Source: Symbiodinium natans
Taxonomy: Eukaryota > Sar > Dinophyceae > Suessiales > Symbiodiniaceae
NCBI GenBank assembly: GCA_905221605.1
Contig: CAJNDS010002519.1
Span: 312,501 to 376,500, forward strand
Length of the DNA: 64,000 nt
Direction of reading: 5' to 3'
The notes under the pieces were generated by a model that made no database searches, had not been told where the DNA came from, and saw only the letters and a list, made by a program, of their open reading frames with translations. Position 1 is the stretch's first letter. Each line of letters opens with the position of its first letter. Below, in pieces: positions 1 through 11,754 of the stretch. Both the position numbers and the translations under genes were made by a program.

Positions 1-61
1 AAAGCGTGTGCGTTATGAATCTTGTTGAAGCCATTGGGATACTAAAAAGATTAAGTTTTTC

Positions 62-215
62 TTAAAATATCTGGAAATAGAGGTTTTCCGATGGAAACAT
101 AGAGATGATAGAGGTTTCCTATGAAAACGTGAAGAAAATAGAGGTTTTCTTGTGGGAATATGAAGAAATAGAGGTTTTCCTATTAAGAGATCGAGAAAAT
201 AGAAGGTTTTCCAAC
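62..215. repeat. degenerate tandem repeat, about 33-bp unit
   Basis: Four imperfect copies of a unit built around 'atagaggttttcc' followed by a purine-rich spacer (gaagaaa, gagatg) run head to tail. The copies differ by small indels and substitutions. No coding signal was seen; the overlapping proline-rich ORF is a by-product of the following C-tract. Confidence 0.75.
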
Positions 216-262
216 CACTACCACCACCCACTATTACCCATCGTGCGAGCATTGTGTTTGCA

Positions 263-393
263 AGTGGGGGGGGGGGGGGGGGGGGCTGCGCCCCCCCCCC
301 AACCCCCCCCCCCCCCCAAACCCCCCCCCCCCCCCCCCCCAACCCCCCCCCCCCAACCCCCCCCCCACCCCCCCCCCCAACCCCCCCCCCCCC

Positions 394-429
<36 letters not shown>

Positions 430-430
430 T
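263..430. repeat. poly-G then poly-C/CCAA low-complexity tract
   Basis: A run of about 20 G is followed by 'ctgcg' and then about 150 nt of C runs broken by AA. The G run and first C run could fold back on each other, and the C-rich strand complement could form G-quadruplexes. Such tracts are assembly-prone, so the exact length is unreliable. The proline/glycine-rich ORFs here on both strands are compositional artefacts. Confidence 0.9.
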
Positions 431-449
431 GCTGTATTCCAAGAGGAAA

Positions 450-545
450 ATGGGTTATTTTTTTTTTTGATGCTTATTTATTTTTTTTTTGATCCCTTGG
501 GGTTATTTTTTTTTTTGATGCTTATTTATTTTTTTTTTGATCCTT
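450..545. repeat. two-copy T-rich tandem repeat, about 48 bp
   Basis: Two copies of a unit made of 'ggttat', a T run, 'gatgcttattta', a second T run and 'gatcc' lie head to tail, directly after the C-tract. Confidence 0.8.
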
Positions 546-1572
546 CACCCCGAATTATGTGTTGATCTGGTTTTGAGCATTAGAACTTGTATGTGTCAGC
601 TCTTTTCTGGAAGCACCAATTTCAAAGCATTTGTCCATCTTTTGAAAGCTGTTTTTCTGCAATTCTTTACAAGCTCCACTGCTTGCGCACACGAAAATTT
701 GTTCTTGACCTTTCTTATCCTGGGGGCGCAGAGCCATCTCCCAGCTAGGACACTCAAGCTTGAACCATTCCACAAGCAAGTTGGACAAGCCAAATGAGGT
801 GACTGAGTTTTCTTTCTTCCCAAGCCCAACCACACGACGTTTAATTTTACATCGTCAAACAAAACTAGAGTTGGGTATCTTATACATGGACCTCTCGCAT
901 GGTGCATGCTCGAAGCCCATTGGGGCCTCAGGTTTGGAAAGGCCCCAGATGACAGCGAAAGCTTAAAGCTGCCAAGCCTAATCCTGCAATCGATACCAGC
1001 CCGCACGCTCCAGACTCAAGACATGTCTAGGCATGATATCGTTGCCCACGTCGCCGAAGGAAGTGCGGCTCACGCCGGAGGCGAACGCTGCAGCGGATGC
1101 CGCAGAGGCCACAGCCACGGCCATTGCTGCGGCAGTGGTAGAGGCCAGGTTGAACACGTGTGTGCAGTGCCTCTGGGGATGCTTGGAAGTTAGGCCGAAC
1201 GCCGAGAATGTCTTCAACTCGTCCTAATCATTTTCTGAATTGCGCCCGACAGGACCTGGGATTCCAAGAGGACAGGCCAGAAGCAAAATCCAAGGTGCCT
1301 CCAGCAAAGCTTCTGCTTTGTACTTTGCAGCTGGGCAGCACAATCAACCCATATACTATGCCTATGCCATATACTATACCCTGTGCTACTCTAGAGCGGG
1401 GGCAGATCTGGCAGCTTCTGAGCTGCGTCATGCCAGAGAGGTCGTGTGCAGACAGGTTCCCACTTCCCACTGTTTTGCACGACTTGCCGCTCAAAGGCAA
1501 GCAGATTGTGTAGTTCTGAGGCTTTTCAATGCCTGCTGCTCAGGCAGTAGTCGGCGCTGACTGAGAGACCGT

Positions 1573-1604
1573 GGTGAGTGAGTGAGTGAGTGAGTGAGTG
1601 AGTA
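1573..1604. repeat. (GTGA)n microsatellite
   Basis: About eight perfect GTGA/GAGT units in a row. Confidence 0.9.
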
Positions 1605-3674
1605 TACTCAGCAACAAGCGCCGAGAACTAGTATATTGCGGTAAGGACTGTGGGTTTGGACCCAGGCTCCTTCAAGACGAAATCACATCAGTTGTTGCGG
1701 TTGCTGATCGTCATGCAGCAGTTGCTGCCAAAGCTGCTGCCACTGTCGTGTTTGTTGTTGTCATGATGTTTCTATTGTCACTGCCATTAGTTGATGAATG
1801 AGTTGTATGGCGGTTGCTGGCAGGGAAACCTTCGCTGCAGTTGCTGTTGCCGGTGCTGTTGCTGCGGGTGATGTCGATAGAAGAGCACATGCGAGAATGA
1901 CATTGCAATCTGGGGCATGCGCAGTGAAGTTGAAATTCTCCACTACTTTCGAGAATCACACAATGCCACGAGATGCGACGAGCCAAGGCAGCTTAGCGAT
2001 GAGGACCTGACGCATGTTCTGCAGGAGGCCCTCGGTCGACGCCCTTGGCTCACCACACCTGTCAAGCAGGCGATGCGGGAGCATTCGGCAACGCGGAGCA
2101 CGAGACAGCAGTAATTTGGAAGCTCTCTCTTCCAAAGTCTCAGAGACCGAGGCCAGCAAGGTTCCCCACCATTTTTGGCCGAATCAGACAGGGAACTGAG
2201 CAGCGGGAGCTATTAGAGCGGAATACCAAACCGCGAGTTTTCCTCCGTGTTGTAATCGCGCATGTCCTGCTGGGCCGACCCGACTCGCTGCAAAACGGCG
2301 TGAACAAAGTGCGTGCTCTGAGCCGTGCGTCCCTGAAGCTTCACAATGCTTCGTAGGATCTGTCTGCGCTGCATCACATTTTGACAACGCGTGTGGCCAT
2401 TGGCCATGGGCAGGCTGATGACGGGGAGGAAGCTGCTTCTGCACGGGCCCAGAAACAACAGAGTTATGTGAGGAGACTAGAGTGAGTGCAGGGTTTGGTC
2501 CGAATCCAGGCTTCCAGGTGGATTCTGCGGTTGAGTTAAATCATGTGAGGCTTATGGCAAACAATGGTGGAATTTTGGAAGCTGTTTGCAGTTTGGGTAA
2601 ATCAAACCTTTCTTGTCATGCAGAAAGCTTTGTGGTCCGAGGTGCTGGAAGCGCCGAGCTGATTTCCAATCGCTCTACAGATGCCATCAAGCAAGTCTTC
2701 GCATGCAAAAAGAAATGCAGTGGTCACTCCGAGTTTAGCTGGGTGGTGCCGGGGCACGAAGCTCAAGGATCGGAGACATGCGATGCTCACAAGATAGGCG
2801 AAAGACACGAAATCTCATAGATCAACAGCTATAGTTGCAAACAGTAGCTGCAAGCCTCAGCCAGTTCTCCAGTCCTTCGGTTTGGCGTCATGTATGTTTG
2901 GAGCACAGACATGTTGTAAAGTGCAATATCAGCAAATGAAAGCTTCTTTGATTTGTGATGCAGGTCATTAAGGGGCGTCCAGGAAAGCCTGAAAGCCTGC
3001 GAAGCCATAGGAGCATCTGGAGAGTCACACCCCAAAGTTGATTCATGGAGGGTCATGTGGTCATACTGGATCACAAGCCCCCTCCATGCATGAAGCGAAA
3101 ATCCGGATTCCCAAGACTCACAAAAACTCTGGCAATTAGGAGGTGCCTATTTGCGACGATCAATCCCCTCCGCCCGCCCTCCGCCCACTCCAAACAAATC
3201 CAAGGCCAAGCCGCTTCAAAAAGCCAATCTTTCGAACATGTCTACAATTGCAACCCTCATGACCGACAATGTTCTTGATTTCGCCAAAACTGGCAGACCT
3301 TCACGCAAGCCGATTTCATCCCGCAAAAACTTAATCTGACAGTTGTTCATAAAGACGCATTGCATATGTTCGGGTTTTTCATGGCTGCTTGCAAGGTCAG
3401 CATCATCCAACTTGTCGGCTTAAACGTCCAGGGCAGATCAAGTCAGGTCCAGACGGCACTTCGTGGAGCTTGACAACAAGCGGCAAAGTCGCATGCGAAA
3501 TGTCACCATAACTAAATGCAGCATAGCAAGAATTTTCTGACTGCAAGAAGTCCCGGTTGCAAAAAAAATTGCAGCCGAGGGCCCAGGAGAAAAGGAGAAG
3601 CAAAAGCATGCAGAAGGCACTGAGCCTTAGCTTCGGCAGCGGCCCAAGAAAGCACGATAGACTTATGAATATGC

Positions 3675-3777
3675 ATATATATATATATATATACAGACAT
3701 GTGCATGCATGTGTGTGTGTGTGTGTGTGTGTGTCTGTGTGTGTCTGTGTGTGTGTGTGTGTGTCTGTGTGTTTCTT
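3675..3777. repeat. (AT)n followed by (GT)n microsatellite
   Basis: An AT run near 3677-3692 is followed after a short spacer by a GT/TGTG run with occasional TCTG interruptions to 3773. It generates Cys-Val and His-Thr repeat ORFs that are not genes. Confidence 0.9.
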
Positions 3778-6659
3778 TTAGGGGGAAGGTTGACGCTGAC
3801 TTCGATGTCTGGATTTGTTGGGACAACCGTACTGTACCACAAACTCCGTGCTGATCCTCATTTATCACTTGTCTTAGATCCTCTCATGTGAAGTTGTGTT
3901 CTCCTTAGGCATGCTTTTGTTGATCCCCCAGTCCCGTGATCCCTAGCCTGCGTCAACCTTGCACGAGGAGAAGAGACGCAAACCTTCCATGCCGTTACAT
4001 GGATCTTACCATGGTGCCACACATATGGACACAACTATCTAAGGCACATGCCGCTACAACCAAGATGACTTAAATCTTTGGAGTTCGCCCCGCAAATTCG
4101 AAAGCTAAACCAACGTCAGTACACGCACATCGCTTGTGTGAGCACCCGCTGCAAGTACTGAACGCAGCTTATTCCCGCACAAGTTCTACTGCACTTCACT
4201 GCCTACGAAGTCTGTCGATTACATTGCACAAGAACCCATGGCGCTTCTTCCGGCGCAGCTGGCGCCTCTGGAGGAGGGTTCGAGTTGAATGGTTGGGATC
4301 CAAATTCCATGGACTTTCTCAAGATATGAGCGTTCAAGAGCATCAGTTGCTAGAAGCATGCATGCGTTAATTTCATCCCCTTGCTTTGACTGGGGGCCCA
4401 CGGTCCTTGTAGGCACCAGACCCCCAAAGCAATACCTCTCAGATCCTCTCAGGAGCCGGCCGCTGCTCCTGGAGGCGCTGGCATTGCCACTGTGGAAGGC
4501 TTTTTAAATTTTTGGACGCTTTTTGAAGTTCACAATCGGGCTGAGTAGAGTCAATAGAGTCTGCCAAAAGAGTGAGGACTAGGCCTTTCAGATTTGATTT
4601 GCTACCCATACCCCGCACCTCCACCTTCCCTGCCTCAAGCCGGAGCAGTCAATAAGCAAGCTCTACTCCACATGGGGGCGCGCACAGCGCCTGGCATGAC
4701 AATGACAATCCTGTCATTGTCGCTGGGCGAGTTTCAAGTAAGTGAAGCCAGGCCTTCGCGGGCTTCGGCGACCTGGGACGTCAGGCAGGGAAGTAATGTT
4801 GCACCTGCTCTAGCAACGTTAGCGTCTACTACGCGAAGTTTGAAGAAATCATTCAAAGAGCCTTTCTGGATGATGTTACCATGTGCGAAGTTCTCGGGCC
4901 AAGGAACCCGGAGGGCAAGAAGCAAATGGTTAATGAATCAGCAGCAGAGAGCTCTTAGTCGCTTTCAGATCCCCGAAATTTCTGGAGCCGAGTTTTAAAA
5001 TTTGCTTACGAAACAAGGCCCCAAACAACTCATGCACTTTAGTATGGCTTGGGTGGTCCAGAATAATCCGAAGCCCCATTCCCATTCTTCCGAGACAGAA
5101 CCTATCAACCCAACGCTGAGCTCCTCAACCCCTCGACCCCTCGGCCTCTCAACCCCTCACCCCTCGACCCTTCAACCCAAACCTGTTGATTGAGTATGTC
5201 CAACACCTGCAAGTTTTTGCGAGCACAACAACCATGTTTTCATTGCATTGTTGCTCCGCCTTTCGCTGAGTCTGCAGTACTGCTACAGCCGATGAACTTC
5301 TCCGGATTGCTGAGTTTGTTGCTGTTTGTTGAACATTCATGCGGCCGTGGATGTGGCACATCGGCCAGGTCCGCCTCTGCAGAAGTCCCACGAAGTTGGG
5401 GCAGTCAGCGACAGCCGCGGCATTGGTCCAGCATCCCTCGGTTAAGCTCTCGGACAGTCCTTGGGGGGAACGCCCCCGTTCCACTGGCTTGAAAATACCC
5501 TAGGCCAGAAACCGCATCATCCCCGTCAGAGGTTTGGCGCTGGCCGCGTGCGCCGCCCAGCGCTGCAGAGCACGCACAGTACGGCGAGCTGCTGCCGAGG
5601 CGGAGGCCGAGTGTCTTGGAATTTGCCCTGGCAAGCGCCAGCTTGCTAAGCACATTCATTCTACGATATAAGATAGTGATGCAGAAGGCATGCGGCAGGG
5701 GCAGAGCGAAAAGCATACGGCCTCAGTCATGTCGCAGATAGGACTTGTTTCCAGTTGGGGCCGCAATACTGAGGCTTTTTGAGATACGCAGGCTTGTTTT
5801 GACCTAGCTTCCGTTCGTCTGGGCCATTCAAACCGCTGTCGCACACAGAGCAACTATCCAAGGAAACCGGGGGCCTCCCACGTCGAATTCTCCTTGGCCG
5901 CTTTGCCTGGCTGTTGTAGCATGAGGGACACACAGCAATCAACAACAGGTCAACAAGCATTCATGAATCACGGCTTGTTCAACTTGTTCATTCGTAATGT
6001 CTACGGACTTTACCATGGGGAATTGCATTCTCTGCTGCTGACACAGATGGCGCGACCCTCCCTCCCAACTCACCAATTGTGGAGCAGTTTCTGGCACAGA
6101 CTATGATAGAGTGATCGTTTCATGAAGGTTGACTCTCAAGCACATTGGTGAGAGACTCTGACGTCCTGCGCAGGGGGTGAGTCTGGAAAGTCCTGGAGCA
6201 TTTGCCCAGCTTTGAACTCACGTGGGCACATCAGAATACGTCGTCTCACTTAGGCCGTTTTTCTGAGTCCCAAACCCATTGTAGCCATGGCCGACAAGAA
6301 ATATAGCCTTTGATGGCATTTGATTGCCAATTCTGGAGCTTCTGAACAGCCGAGGCCTTGCGGGTGGGGCTGCGGGCTTGGTGGCACTGATACTTGGCAC
6401 GGGGTAGCCTCACCGTGCCTCACTCACCATGCCACCATGCCTCAGCTTTCGGTTGAGACGATGGCTGTTGGATTCAGCGATAACTGAGAGCCGTACCGCC
6501 ACTTCTGTTCCCAAGGAAGCGATTTGCCATCGATGGGCCGCCGGAGTTTGATCCAGCACCTGCATCGCTGAAGGGCAAGACGGCCGGGATGGGACGCTCA
6601 GAGCAACGGCGGCACATTGCACAGAGCGGTGACAACTTGCAACATCAAACTGTCAACAG

Positions 6660-8104
6660 GTGGTCATCACGGGTGGAAACACCGGAGCCTCGGTCAAAGC
6701 CAAATGAGAATCAGAGCGATTGTCCCCATGCATGTTGTGCATCGTTGAGCGGTTCGAGCCTTGGACCTTTTTCCTTTCCTTTATGATGTTGGAGGCCTTG
6801 GCAAGGAGTCCGCCGTGCGACTGGCAAAGGCTGGGAGGATTCTGCCGCCCAGTAACTCACGGTCATTCTTGCACACTCACGCTTTTCACAGTTTCGCGAC
6901 AATTGATCAATCAATTGCTGGCACAGCAAGGTGCTTCACGTGGCTGCTGTCTTGCAACGCAGTTTTGTGTGGGCGTAGACATAGACATAGCCACATTGAG
7001 CCTGCACCTGGCGACTAGCAAGCTGCGAGGCCGGAGCCACCATCGTACTTACTGCTCGAAGCGAGGAGAAGGGTCGCAAGGCCTTGGCCGATGTGCAACT
7101 CGACATCATTGGGACATCATTGAGACATCACCAGCAACGGTGCATTTGAATGAAACCGCCTCTGTCACCGGAATGCGTTCTACAAAAACGTGACATCTGA
7201 CCCCTAGCATACGCTTGCCCACCGTGCGTCACATAATTTGGGTACCTGTTGTAAATTGTACCTGGATTGCGCCCAAGAGGCAATCTTTGCGTTTGTCGGT
7301 TCGATCCGAGCAACAACCGACGCTGCTTTTGCTCAGGAAAGCTGCTTCCGGCAGTTCTGATGTTCACTTCCTCCAGAGCCTTGTCTGTCTATAGTCCCAA
7401 ACTTTCTTGGTGACAGCGTGTACAGCACTTTGCAAAGTCATAAAACGGTGCTTACTCAGACATGGGCTAGTGTCTCTGCTTAGGCCTAGCATGCTAGCAC
7501 AGCACTCTAAGAGTAAATGGATATGTTCTTCTTTGCTTCTTTGCGGGCCTGGGTTTATGAAAGCCAGGTGGTCATGCTTACGTGCGAAGCATATCCCGAA
7601 ACACCCTCCTGAGTTGGTCAGATGAACGTGGTGGTGATATTTCGCCATTCGTCACTGTCATGAGCGTTATGACCCGCATCTCCTCAAGTCAAGGCTGGAC
7701 CTTGCTGATCTGGAAAACGTGAAGTCCTTCAAGCAGCGCTTCACGAAAGAGAGTTACGGTGGGCCACGGTATGGAGATTGGAAAGTGTGTGACCAGAAAG
7801 CAGCAGATTCAGTAAACTCAGCGCCTGATAAAAGAAGGCTTTGCTGAGCTTCTTTCCGGGCGAATTGCGAACCCCGGATTGGCACAGGGGCACCAATTCC
7901 TCAGAGTCAAAGTGGGGCAGGTGAGAAGATCGACGTGCTCATGAACAACGCGGGGGTCATGGCAATCCCAGAAAGAAAGGACCAACACGAACCAACCTTC
8001 AGTCTACATGGAAGGGGTGTGCTCACCCTTCGCGGGCAGGAGACCAAGAACGGGTTTGAAGAGCAATTTGGCGTTAATCACCTTGGGCACTTTGCAGCTT
8101 GTCT
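6660..8104 (+). CDS. short-chain dehydrogenase/reductase, 5' half (six exons)
   Basis: This is the cofactor-binding half of an SDR oxidoreductase resembling the retinol dehydrogenase/TIC32/WWOX-type classical SDRs, which use NAD(P)H to reduce or oxidise carbonyl/alcohol substrates. Phase-consistent exons are 6660-6684, 6795-6829, 7030-7112, 7694-7752, 7921-7979 and 8040-8104. In order they encode VVITGGNTG joined to GLGKESAVRLAKAG (the TGxxxGxG dinucleotide-binding motif split by an intron), TIVLTARSEEKGRKALADVQ (beta-2/Arg region), LDLADLENVKSF, the NNAG motif in KIDVLMNNAGVMAIPE, and FEEQFGVNHLGHF. Donors are GA, GC, GA, GT, GA, GA; every acceptor is AG. The first exons and the start codon were not found. 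The reading frame continues exactly into the exon at 11755, so the gene is split by an EngB gene lying in its intron. Substrate is unknown; the family assignment is secure, exact exon edges less so. Confidence 0.85.
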
Positions 8105-11100
8105 GAATTGGAGCAGCTAAGCAGTCGAAAATGACTTCTGGCCGGTTGGTTCTTCCGAAGTCCAGCGTCAGGTTTTACAGGAGCACATCTAGACGGCTGG
8201 AACTGCACGCGTTGCGATAAGCAATTTGCAGACAAGGTTGTTCAGGGTTTGGCTTTCGAGCAAGGTGCTGTAATTTCAACCTGGCAGCTTCAAACAGATG
8301 ACCGCATGTTCAGATGCTGGACCACCTTTTTGCCTTTTTGCCTGCACAATGAAGCGACCATGGCGAATGCAGCGATGGTAGGCGTCTTGTTCCCCGAGCA
8401 ATCTTTGTCCTAAGAGATAGCAAAGCACCTTTCAAACGCGAGTCTCCTGTATGGAAGGAGTGTGGCATGCTGCAAACTCAACTAATACTAATAGCCATAG
8501 CTGTGCTGCCACAACTAGCCTCAAGAAACTGCTTGACATTGCATTGAGCTCCTTGGACCCATGGCAGCTGCGGCGCAGCTAAAGGCCGGGGCTCACTTCA
8601 TTACCTACAGTCCACTTCAAACACTCTTGTATTTGTGCCCCACGAAACTCCCGAACGCCTTGCCTCGAGGTGGAGCCTGTTCTGGCCCGCCCCTGGGTGC
8701 TTCTGCGCAATGCTGCTTGGCAACATGTACTGGCAACACATTTCCGACATGAAACATGAAGTCACCACAGGCCATGGACACAACTCACATGCCGTCCTGG
8801 CTTCAACGAGATCATCTCCAATTCACTGAGAAGCTTTTCAGCAAAGGCGCGTCGACTGCACAAATTCTTCAGGCCCCATAGGTGAACGTTTTACATGCAG
8901 CGATCGAAGTGAGGTTAATGTAAATTGCGAACGAAAGAGCCCAGCTGAGAATGCTGTAAAGAAAGAAGGGAAGGGGAAACCTGAAGAGATCGAGCAAGAG
9001 AGGCTGTGAGCACACAAGACCAGAAGCTGTTTCTCATAGCGAATTGAGGCCATTTTTTGGGGCAATTTATTCTTGTGCAGCGGAGGTATTCATGCAACTC
9101 CGGTTCTTGTGGCGCAGACGCTCTACAAGATGAAGGGGTGGCATCACTGACGGTTAGTTGCACAAACCAGATGTTCGCTGACATGTAGCGCTGGCACAAG
9201 CTTGAGTTGCGCGCAGAGTGCCCTGAAGGCAAACTCCTCACGTTGCTTTCGTGGGCAGATCCAATGTTGGCAAGTCCACCCTTCTGAAGCTTTTGCTGAT
9301 TTGAGTTCCATGTTTCCAGGCGAGGCTTGTATAGCGAGTTGTCATAAGCCGAACGTCAGCGACTTTGTTCTTACTTACATTAAATGCAGCACCGATGGAC
9401 ACCTGAAATGCGGCAAGGGGTGCTTCCAGGCAGTTGTCCACAAGTTGCCCATGTTTGATTCTGCGATCTGAGGAACATGCTGCTGCATCGTCGGCCTTCT
9501 CCTGTTCCTGAGCACTGGAGTAACAGTTCCCTACTCAGCAGAAGCCGCCACAACGGGCCCGTTCTGTGCCAATCCGCACGGCTTGTTCCTTTCTTACGGC
9601 TGCCGTTGCGCACTTTGTTCCGATGCGTGAACCACCTAAAGCGCCAGCCCAGGCAGGAAGCTGCGCTTGCCAACCGCAGCGCCCGTATCACACACGCCTG
9701 GAAGGACAGCTGCAGAAGCAAGTAGAGGAATTACTTGCTCACTTTTTGTCCTGAAAGCACGCAGGACGCGGCATTTGTTCCGGTTTGAGCTGGGCGGAGC
9801 CCTTACGTTGGTGGATCTGCCAGGATATGGACACGCGGCGAAAACTCCAAAGGAGGCTGTGCACAGTTCTACTGCACATGCTAGCAAGGCTTTCGCATGC
9901 GTTCTCTTGTCAGACAGGAGAATGCACGTGCTCTGCAGGTGAAGGAGAGCTGGAGAGACTTAATCGATGGATACCTGTACCTGGACAGCAGAAGAGTTCT
10001 CATCAGTCAGAAGAAGCATCAAACATCTGAAAGGTTTGAGCTTGAAAGCCCTTTCCTACAACGATGAGCCATTTCCTGATCACATTCTGTCCTCTCGTCC
10101 TGCGATTGTCCTGTGAGAGTCGAAGTCGCCCTGATGAACGGCTTCTTGCCGAAACATGTGGTTTTCTTGGGATGTCCAGGACCAATGCTGATCACCTCCG
10201 CCTAGTGGTGTCCCTGGTGGACGGCAGAGTCGGCGTGAAGCGATCAGATGCTGCTGGGCTCACAAATTTCGACTGAGGAGAACAGAACCCCGCGCATCAA
10301 GAGCCACGCGAAATGCAGTAGCCAGCTTGCGCGCAAGCTTGCCAAAAAAGCCACGGATCGGCACCGCGCCGCAAGACCCACATGGCACGGACAGTTTCGT
10401 ATACTCACGGCGGAAATACATGGCATTGCTGCCTACGCATCTACCGTTGCGTAGGCCTGCTTGCTTTGAAGCAAGCAATTTTTTGAGGCCGGGGCTTGCA
10501 TAATTATTAATTATCCCTTGGTAACTGACATTTAGAATATTACAGGGTTAAGTTTGCGTAGAATTCATCTGGCTCAAGCATTCTTGAGTTCTTAAGCCAG
10601 CTAACATGACACAGGGACCACGTAAAATCAGTTAAAGACGTTTGCATGTGTTCTCGCTTTCGGAGAAGCTACGCGGGAAGCAGCTGCAAGTTGCAAGTAT
10701 TTAGTTCAAAAACTCCTCATCAAGGCACTTTTCTTTAGGCACCATTCCGCAAGCAACCGGACATACTTCAAGATTTCTCTAGGATCACATGAGCTTCCGG
10801 TCTAAAACTTGGTCCTGGGGTGATAGTGACTATACGCCCAGTTTACGCCAATATATCCACATGCCGTGACCGTATTTTGACACTTTATGACAAGCCAAGG
10901 CACATAGCAGTTCTTGAGCCCTCCAAGACGAAATACAACTTGCCAACATGTAGGTAAAGGTTATTCAGCTTTGTTCGTTCAAGCCTAAGGATTTAGCTCA
11001 GCAGTCGTCCCAAGATTCTAAGGAGGAGTTGTGGGAGCTTTTGGAGGAGCGGGAAAGACAGCTCATGGTGGTGCTCACCAAGGTCCACCTAAACCTTGAG

Positions 11101-11754
11101 TTGTTTTGGGCCATTCAGCACACCGCTGTGCTTCCTCAAGTCCAAAAAAGTGTCAGATGCAGGTTGACCAGTGCTCGCCGGAAGTGCTCAATAGGACCAT
11201 GGCACATGTTGTGAACCTTGACTCCAACTGGTTTTAGTGGATTTCAAGGAACGCAGCCTGTTGGGCTGGCACGGCTTCGTTGATGCATGATACCAGCGAT
11301 ACGTAGAATAGCCGGTGCTTACTCACAAATTCCTGATTGCAGCTTCCGGCCCAGGTCTCTTCTGGAGATGAAGCGGCTTGGAGCAAGTCGTTGCCACGCA
11401 TGTGACTGTCCGCGCTCACGTCGATATGCGGTATGTGATGCCTGCTCTCGGACCTCTGGCTTCAAACTGCCAAGGAAGGCAACTTTTGTCTGGCCCTACG
11501 TGCATGCAGTGAGTGGTCTGCATGGCCACGGGGTGGACGAGCTAAGGGCATCTGTTAGTTTAGTCGCCTCGGATTATGTCGCTCGAAAGCAGAGCAAGAA
11601 AAGGTGCCAATCGATGCACTGCTGTGTCTGAAATTCAGAATGAACAACTCGGCCCGTCACGCCGCCTGCTGGATGTCCACATGTTCATGTGCTGTTGTAC
11701 AAGACATGATGATTTGAGGAGTGAAGTGTATACTCTCACCCTCACCCTTTGCAG
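8105..11754 (+). other. 3,650-nt SDR intron (GA..AG) hosting an EngB gene
   Basis: The SDR exon ending at 8104 breaks in phase 2 (codon CT|G). The exon starting at 11755 supplies the G and continues the canonical SDR order HLGHF-x-KLLPHLL without missing or repeated residues. The intron starts GA and ends TTTGCAG. It contains all eight EngB exons, 9229-11631, on the same strand, with about 1.1 kb of unassigned sequence before them and 123 nt after the EngB stop. The unassigned 8105-9228 part should contain the EngB promoter and N-terminal exons, but none was recognised. Confidence 0.75.
9229..11631 (+). CDS. engB: EngB/YihA-type ribosome-biogenesis GTPase, nested in the SDR intron
   Basis: EngB GTPases assist large ribosomal subunit assembly in bacteria; eukaryotic homologues are organellar. 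Eight exons join in frame: 9229-9297, 9657-9704, 9765-9858, 9939-10005, 10206-10249, 11023-11082, 11163-11219 and 11479-11631 (592 nt, about 196 residues to the stop). G1 is VAFVGRSNVGKSTLL. The G2/switch region is VSHTPGRTRHLFRFELGG. G3 is LTLVDLPGYGHA. KESWRDLIDGYL and VSLVDGRVGVKRSD follow. G4 is VVLTK|VD, with an intron between Lys and Val. G5 lies in VSGLHGHGVDELRAS, where the usual SA is SG. Donors by my parse are GA, GA, GT, GT, GC, GT, GA. The N-terminal exons and any transit peptide are missing from my reading, so the start is partial. All five G motifs are present in the right order, so the gene looks functional. Confidence 0.85.

Larger units (their letters stand above)
546..6659. 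other. about 6 kb with no assignable gene; short microsatellites
   Basis: No conserved motif was recognised on either strand. ORFs of 60-136 codons occur in all frames, as expected by chance at this base composition. A (GTGA)n run lies near 1573-1604, and AT and GT microsatellites lie at 3675-3777. Upstream exons of the SDR gene that starts being recognisable at 6660 may be hidden at the right end of this stretch, but none could be identified. Confidence 0.6.

Noticed and set aside
105-565. Proline-rich and glycine-rich ORFs of 74-121 codons on both strands
   Set aside because: They are translations of the C/G homopolymer tract; all frames on both strands are open for compositional reasons.
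9657-9704. Possible frameshift in EngB switch I, where another frame reads NRSAR just before VSHTPGRT
   Set aside because: Starting the exon at 9657 after AG gives a phase-correct join to the first exon, so no frameshift is needed.
11083-11100. Apparent loss of the EngB G4 aspartate (TKVH in the unspliced frame)
   Set aside because: A GT donor follows the Lys codon, and the next exon at 11163 begins Val-Asp, restoring TKVD.
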